Shown in pieces: positions 59,702 to 64,000 of a stretch of DNA of 64,000 bases (position 1 is the first letter of the stretch; each line of letters starts with the position of its first letter). The notes beneath the pieces were generated by a model. The model was not told the DNA's origin, did not search any database, and saw nothing but the letters and a program-made list of their open reading frames with translations. Location: NCBI RefSeq assembly GCF_000812565.1, contig NZ_JTAM01000014.1:62001-126000 (forward strand), read 5' to 3'. The DNA is from Flammeovirga sp. OC4 (GTDB taxonomy: Bacteria > Bacteroidota > Bacteroidia > Cytophagales > Flammeovirgaceae). The position numbers were made by a program, and so were the translations under genes.

Positions 59702-61321
59702 TCAAGTACCAAGGCACGTATTTATTATTTCTTCAGGATAATCATTGAGTTTGAGAATTTCAATGGCATTAAATCTACTCAATTTCCCTTTCTTTAATTT
59801 GTGGTCAAAGTATATTTTTTCATCTTTTACGCTTTCTGAAAAATGCCATAGTTCATATCGATCTGATTGTAATTCTGTCAATTCCAGATCATGAGTAGCG
59901 ACAAAAGTAGAATGATTCCCTTTTGATAAATAAGATAATATGGCATTCGCACTTTTGATACGCTCAATTGTATTGGTTCCTTTGAAAAGCTCATCCATCA
60001 CAAATAAGCTTGGAGTGGATTCTTGGGAGGCCTCAACAATTTTTTTGATAGACTTTACCTCTTGTAAATAGTAGGATGTATTTTCTTTTAAACTATCGTT
60101 GATTCTTATACTTGAATAGATTTTAAAGTAAGGAGCGTTGTAATGTTTGCAGAAACAAAAATCAAAGGTTTGGGCGAGTAGTGCATTGATGGCAACAGAT
60201 CGGATAAATGTTGTCTTCCCCGACATATTTGACCCTGTCAGTAACATCCCTTTTTTGTCTAGAGAAAAAGTATTTGGAACACAGTTTTCGATCAAAGGGT
60301 GAATGAGGTTGACTGCTTCAAATTGATCTGAAAAAGTAGGACGGCAAGTAAGAAACTCATCGGATTGAACATTAGCGATCGATTGTGCTGCATCTATCTT
60401 ACCTATATATTGGAATAAATCATCAATGGTCTTTCTATGATTATTCAGCTTTCGAATACAAAGATAAAAAGCGATCACCTCGACATTAAAGACAATTTTT
60501 AATAACTCAATATTCCATATCAAAAGCTGAGCAAAAGGGTCCTGATCGTTGTCGGTGGTAAACTGAATAAAGTAAGAGTAGACCTTTAGTTTTTGGAGCT
60601 CTTTTGTTGAAACATCATCGATTTGATTTTTGAAGTATGGAGATAACTTAGATTTTACCTTTATCATTTTAAATAAAACGGATAATCCCTCATTGTAAAA
60701 ATCTAGATTCTTTTTATTCGCATAATGCATTGCCATATTCAAAATAAATAATGGGATAAGAAGCAATAAGAAAAAGGGAAACCAAATAGAGATTATAATA
60801 GAAGAGAGCGTAATAAAACTACTTAGTATATAAACCCAAAAATAGTTTGTCCTTTCTATGTGGGGATCATGAATTAGTTTTTCTACAAAGTAACCTTTAG
60901 GTGTGGCAAGTTGCTGTAGTATTAATTGGATCTTTAGTCTTTCTTTGTCATTTTTTTTAAAATATTCGACAATACTTGAGAACTTATTTTTTTCATTTGG
61001 AGGTCTTATTGTTAGAAATTTAAAGTATAAAAATTGTTCACCAATAGAAGATATTGTTCTGTTTATCAAGCGGAATATATCATGTAGATCTAAATCTACA
61101 ATTGTGTTTTCAGATATAAACTGAAAGCTTTTAAAACGGTGATCCGATTTGAGAAAATAACGATTTGTCCTTTCGAAATTAATATACTTTTCTTGATTAC
61201 TTTTCCCCCAACTTTCGATTAATGATTCATGACGTTTCTTTTTCTCTTTTTTTAGTTGGAAATATTGAAAGACTAGAAATAGAAAAGTAAGAGTAAAGAC
61301 TATGAATAGTATTGAATCCAT
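59702..61321 (-). CDS. Membrane-anchored MutS-like ATPase
   Basis: The 539-residue protein has an N-terminal membrane helix (ILFIVFTLTFLFLVFQYF) and two more at residues ~161-197 (FWVYILSSFITLSSIIISIW). The rest is a MutS clamp/ATPase: Walker A GSNMSGKTTFIRS at 363-375, Walker B LFVMDELFKGTN, and THDLELTEL near the end. The mismatch-recognition domain is missing, so it is not a canonical mismatch repair protein. Membrane MutS-like ATPases are a Bacteroidota group of unknown role. Its start overlaps the stop of the metacaspase gene by one base (TAATG), so it is translationally coupled. Confidence 0.85.
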   Translation of the reverse strand: MDSILFIVFTLTFLFLVFQYFQLKKEKKKRHESLIESWGKSNQEKYINFERTNRYFLKSDHRFKSFQFISENTIVDLDLHDIFRLINRTISSIGEQFLYFKFLTIRPPNEKNKFSSIVEYFKKNDKERLKIQLILQQLATPKGYFVEKLIHDPHIERTNYFWVYILSSFITLSSIIISIWFPFFLLLLIPLFILNMAMHYANKKNLDFYNEGLSVLFKMIKVKSKLSPYFKNQIDDVSTKELQKLKVYSYFIQFTTDNDQDPFAQLLIWNIELLKIVFNVEVIAFYLCIRKLNNHRKTIDDLFQYIGKIDAAQSIANVQSDEFLTCRPTFSDQFEAVNLIHPLIENCVPNTFSLDKKGMLLTGSNMSGKTTFIRSVAINALLAQTFDFCFCKHYNAPYFKIYSSIRINDSLKENTSYYLQEVKSIKKIVEASQESTPSLFVMDELFKGTNTIERIKSANAILSYLSKGNHSTFVATHDLELTELQSDRYELWHFSESVKDEKIYFDHKLKKGKLSRFNAIEILKLNDYPEEIINTCLGT

Positions 61322-62784
61322 TATCGCTGAATTAAAATAACATCATCACTTCCTGTAATCTCAGGCGTTTGTTCTCTATTGTTTAAACGTCTTGCCATGT
61401 AGGGTACATTATCAACAATATAGGCCTTCATTTCTCCTAAAGTTACTTTTCTGTCTTTATTCGTATCTGCAGCACCTTGTAGTCCTTTCAAATAATAATA
61501 AGTAAATAGAGAATGGTACTTTTCATTATACCAAGAAGAAACTTGCTCTGAAGCAGCTGAGGTGAGAATGACTACGTTTTCATCTCGTAACACCTTATTT
61601 TCTGATTTGATAAATACTGGTGAAATATTTTTCAACAACATTCCTCCTTCAGAACTTCCACTAAAACAGGCATCCACCACAATAGTGAGTGATTTGTAAG
61701 GAACTAAACTTAGGTTTTCATAAAAGGTATCTAAAGAATAGCCATTAAAATGAATCAAAGAAGGATCAGTGTCCACTGGTACAAAGTAACCTTTATTGGT
61801 CTCTGGGTTAGGAGCTCCGTGTCCTGAATAATAGACAAAGACATCCGATACATTGGGTTTTACATAATTGTAAAGTTTACCTTTGGCGTTCCCTTTAATT
61901 CCAAAAATAGCATTGAAATCAGCTTGAGAAGCATCTTCTATATAAATGATGTTTTCTTCTTTGAATCCAAATCCATATTTAAGGTAAGACTTTACCATTT
62001 TAGCATCATTGATCGCAAATTTTACTTCAGGAACATCATTATTTCTGTACGTTCTATTTCCTATTACTACAGCCACGGCATTTTCGTTCACGTTACCGTA
62101 GGTAGGAATGTTTTGATCAACATCACTTAACGGAAATTTCTCTACCACTGGAGCGACTACTACCTCTTTTTCTTTAGCACCTTTGCTACCTTTCTGCGGT
62201 TTGGGTTGTTTTCCCTTGGCGTAATCGGTCTTTTGGGCAGGAGCGATTGAAGGAATTTCCATGGATGAGATATCTACTTTTGTTCCGTTTTTTCGAGCTA
62301 AGTTGCATTGTTGTTTAAATTCATCAAAGTTCAATTGAATAAGTCGTTGGGCAAACTCTTTGACATTGGAAGAATAGCGTTTTTTGGATGTCATTTTTTG
62401 AACAACAAAAACATCATTAGAGTTGGCATCTCTTAAAAATAAATACAAGTCAAGGTAATTTCCTTTAGGCGTTTTGTGTAATGCATAGGAAAACTCAATG
62501 TATGATTTTTGACGTTGTCCCATTACAGCTTTTCTGATTTGATTGTTTCTGAGGTGACACACATTTTCAGCTTGAATTTTTCGCATTCGGGGTTGAGTCT
62601 CAATTACATTGAAAGCATTATAAATACATGCTTCTTCTATGGTTTGTAAGACCATTTTTGTATTGTAGACATTGTAATTGTCACAGATTGACTCACCTTC
62701 TTCGGTGTAAGGGAAGATGACAAGGGTGTTCTGAGCGAAGGCTAAAATAGGGAAAAACAATAATAATGATAGTATTGACTTCAT
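61321..62784 (-). CDS. Exported caspase-fold (C14) peptidase
   Basis: The 487-residue protein has a signal peptide (MKSILSLLLFFPILAFAQ). Residues ~20-160 are an N-terminal domain with several Cys (for example SICDNY and NVCHLR), followed by a Lys/Pro-rich linker (GKQPKPQKGSKGAKEKE). The caspase domain starts at AVAVVIGNRTYRNND. The catalytic dyad is His322 in YYSGHGAP and Cys373 in VVDACFSGS. A late VTLGEMKAYIVDNVPYMARR helix fits the family. Bacterial metacaspases cut after Arg/Lys or have signalling roles. Periplasmic location and the coupled membrane MutS-like gene make a joint function likely but unknown. Confidence 0.88.
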   Translation of the reverse strand: MKSILSLLLFFPILAFAQNTLVIFPYTEEGESICDNYNVYNTKMVLQTIEEACIYNAFNVIETQPRMRKIQAENVCHLRNNQIRKAVMGQRQKSYIEFSYALHKTPKGNYLDLYLFLRDANSNDVFVVQKMTSKKRYSSNVKEFAQRLIQLNFDEFKQQCNLARKNGTKVDISSMEIPSIAPAQKTDYAKGKQPKPQKGSKGAKEKEVVVAPVVEKFPLSDVDQNIPTYGNVNENAVAVVIGNRTYRNNDVPEVKFAINDAKMVKSYLKYGFGFKEENIIYIEDASQADFNAIFGIKGNAKGKLYNYVKPNVSDVFVYYSGHGAPNPETNKGYFVPVDTDPSLIHFNGYSLDTFYENLSLVPYKSLTIVVDACFSGSSEGGMLLKNISPVFIKSENKVLRDENVVILTSAASEQVSSWYNEKYHSLFTYYYLKGLQGAADTNKDRKVTLGEMKAYIVDNVPYMARRLNNREQTPEITGSDDVILIQR

Positions 62785-62950
62785 TTGAACTTATTAGATC
62801 TTTGTTTTTTTGTTGTTCAATTTCATGATGAAGATAATGAAATAATTTTACAATAAACTTACAATCATGTAATGCTATTGCCATTAATAAATAGTAATTT
62901 TGAATAACAAATAACATATATATCCAAAAAAATCCTATATACCGTAATTT

Positions 62951-64000
62951 ATGATAAACCAAGAGAAGATAGCAGCATTAATCAATAGTAGTAATTACAT
63001 CAGTAGAGATTTAAGCTGGCTTCAGTTCAATTATAGAGTTTTATATCAAGCACAGATGTCTTCGAGAACAGTTTTCGAAAGGCTGAAGTTTTTGGCGATT
63101 ACAGCTTCAAACTTAGATGAGTTTTTTATGATTCGTGTAGGATCGCTTTATAATTACATTGATTACGGTAAACGAAGAACGGATTACTCAGGATTAAGAG
63201 AAGATCAATTCAAGCAAAAACTATTTCAAGACATTCATGATTTTTCTAAGCAACAGTCTGAATTATTGTTGGATGAACTGCAGCCTGAGTTTGAAAATAA
63301 CGGTTTCAAAATTTTAGATGTAAAAGATCTGAATGATAATGAGAGAGAGCATGTGGATAAATACTTCAATAGAATGGTTTTCCCAATGCTTACTCCGATG
63401 GTCTATGATACGTATCATGCATTTCCTGTATTACAAAACTTACTGACCATCTTTGGAGTCGTGACTACGGATAAAAGAGAGGAAACAGGTAATCGAAGAA
63501 AAATTTCATTTGTTCAAATTCCTAAAAACCTTCCGAAGTTTTTCCAGATTGAAAGAGAGGATTATTGGGTATTTGTACCTATTGAATCGATCATTGAAGC
63601 ACACATTACGCGTCTTTTCAGAAATGTAGAAGTAGAGTCAGTTGATTTATTCAGGTTAACAAGAAACGGTGACTTCACATTGGACGAGAGTGATGATTTG
63701 GATACTGACTTTTTAAATGAATTAAAATTAAAATTAAGAACTCGTAAAACAGGTAGGGTAGTGAGAATGGAAATCACTGAAAACCCAAGCCCAATGTTGA
63801 GAGAGGTCTTAATGGAGCGTTTTGATATAGATGAGGACAATATTTTTGAGTCTCCAGTATTGTTGGATCACACAAGATATTGGCAGATTGTAGGACATAA
63901 AGCATTTGCTTATTTACAGCCTACTTCTCCTCAGTTTACAACTCCTGTTGCAATGCAAAGCATTAAGAAAGGAGATAGCGACAATATTTTTGACCGCTTG
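62951..64000 (+). CDS. ppk1: Polyphosphate kinase 1 (3' truncated by the window edge)
   Basis: The frame begins at the ATG at 62951 with NQEKIAALINSSNYISRDLS and continues open to the window edge. SWLQFNYRVL and ITASNLDEFFMIRVGSL are the classic PPK1 N-terminal signatures. The H1 head domain with FPMLTPMVYDTYHAFPVLQN is also present. About 350 residues are visible, roughly half of a PPK1 of ~690 residues; the catalytic His lies outside. PPK1 makes polyphosphate from ATP. It is divergent from the metacaspase. A TAATTTTG at 62895-62902 is a possible -7 element. Confidence 0.95.
   Translation, partial: MINQEKIAALINSSNYISRDLSWLQFNYRVLYQAQMSSRTVFERLKFLAITASNLDEFFMIRVGSLYNYIDYGKRRTDYSGLREDQFKQKLFQDIHDFSKQQSELLLDELQPEFENNGFKILDVKDLNDNEREHVDKYFNRMVFPMLTPMVYDTYHAFPVLQNLLTIFGVVTTDKREETGNRRKISFVQIPKNLPKFFQIEREDYWVFVPIESIIEAHITRLFRNVEVESVDLFRLTRNGDFTLDESDDLDTDFLNELKLKLRTRKTGRVVRMEITENPSPMLREVLMERFDIDEDNIFESPVLLDHTRYWQIVGHKAFAYLQPTSPQFTTPVAMQSIKKGDSDNIFDRL

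Noticed and set aside
62693-62962. Minus-strand frame of 89 codons over the metacaspase start and the ppk1 promoter
   Set aside because: It overlaps the signal peptide of the metacaspase in another frame, is rich in random hydrophobics, and covers a divergent promoter region.
1-64000. tRNA, rRNA, prophage or transposase genes
   Set aside because: I found no cloverleaf, rRNA-like conserved stretch, integrase or transposase motif by reading; a dedicated search (tRNAscan-SE, Infernal, IS profile search) would be needed to exclude small ones.

Overview
The window reads as chromosomal DNA of an AT-rich Bacteroidota bacterium, most likely a gliding marine member of the Cytophagales. Flammeovirga-like is a guess from gene content and has not been tested. 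The grounds are: proteins with type IX secretion sorting domains of both kinds (type A at 1-2375, type B/CHU_C at 20305-23235), many TAnnTTTG promoter -7 elements with few Shine-Dalgarno sites, a Bacteroidota-type murG-murC-ftsQ-ftsA-ftsZ block, a FixI/CcoI-type copper ATPase, DUF2807, DUF1573, DUF6702 and WG-repeat proteins, and a secreted sulfatase. I found no rRNA, tRNA, insertion sequence, prophage or CRISPR.

Layout. 1-6700: the end of a secreted multi-domain protein, a HAD hydrolase, a 15-copy 47-bp tandem array, typA, and two tandem 81-aa winged-helix-like proteins. 6790-12700: a large WG-repeat protein, then purD-purK. 12900-17900: a DUF5675/SH3b protein, three small paralogous orphan genes interleaved with three copies of a 26-nt element that precedes terminators, an outer-membrane protein with a basic tail, and a phosphatidylserine decarboxylase. 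17900-23300: a PhnP-like hydrolase, a small protein, a receiver-only response regulator, a DUF6702 protein and a type B T9SS protein. 23500-30000: the cell-wall and division cluster. 30000-41700: transporter, copper ATPase, outer-membrane protein, adhesin-like protein, phosphofructokinase, di-haem peroxidase, nucleotidyltransferase, methyltransferase and SDR enzyme. 41900-47300: a metal-type regulon. 47400-64000: membrane protein, lipase-like hydrolase, SiaC/SiaB pair, a DUF1573-to-murI operon, M28 peptidase, sulfatase with AraC regulator, a metacaspase/membrane-MutS operon, and the start of ppk1.

The most coherent system is at 41900-47300. A Fur-family (Zur-like) regulator, a TonB receptor with a seven-cysteine periplasmic segment, an acidic lipoprotein, a HisI with an expanded Cys loop and a FolE are linked by three related palindromes, each overlapping a promoter. 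The likely reading is a self-regulated zinc-starvation regulon that also controls an NTF2-like protein. The most novel-looking feature is the family of fast-diverging small proteins at 14167-15849 with a nearly invariant 3' element. Several other cis-structures are recorded: an AraC-style direct repeat before the sulfatase, a terminator fused to a start codon, and a purD-purK hairpin that pairs fully only in the transcribed sense.
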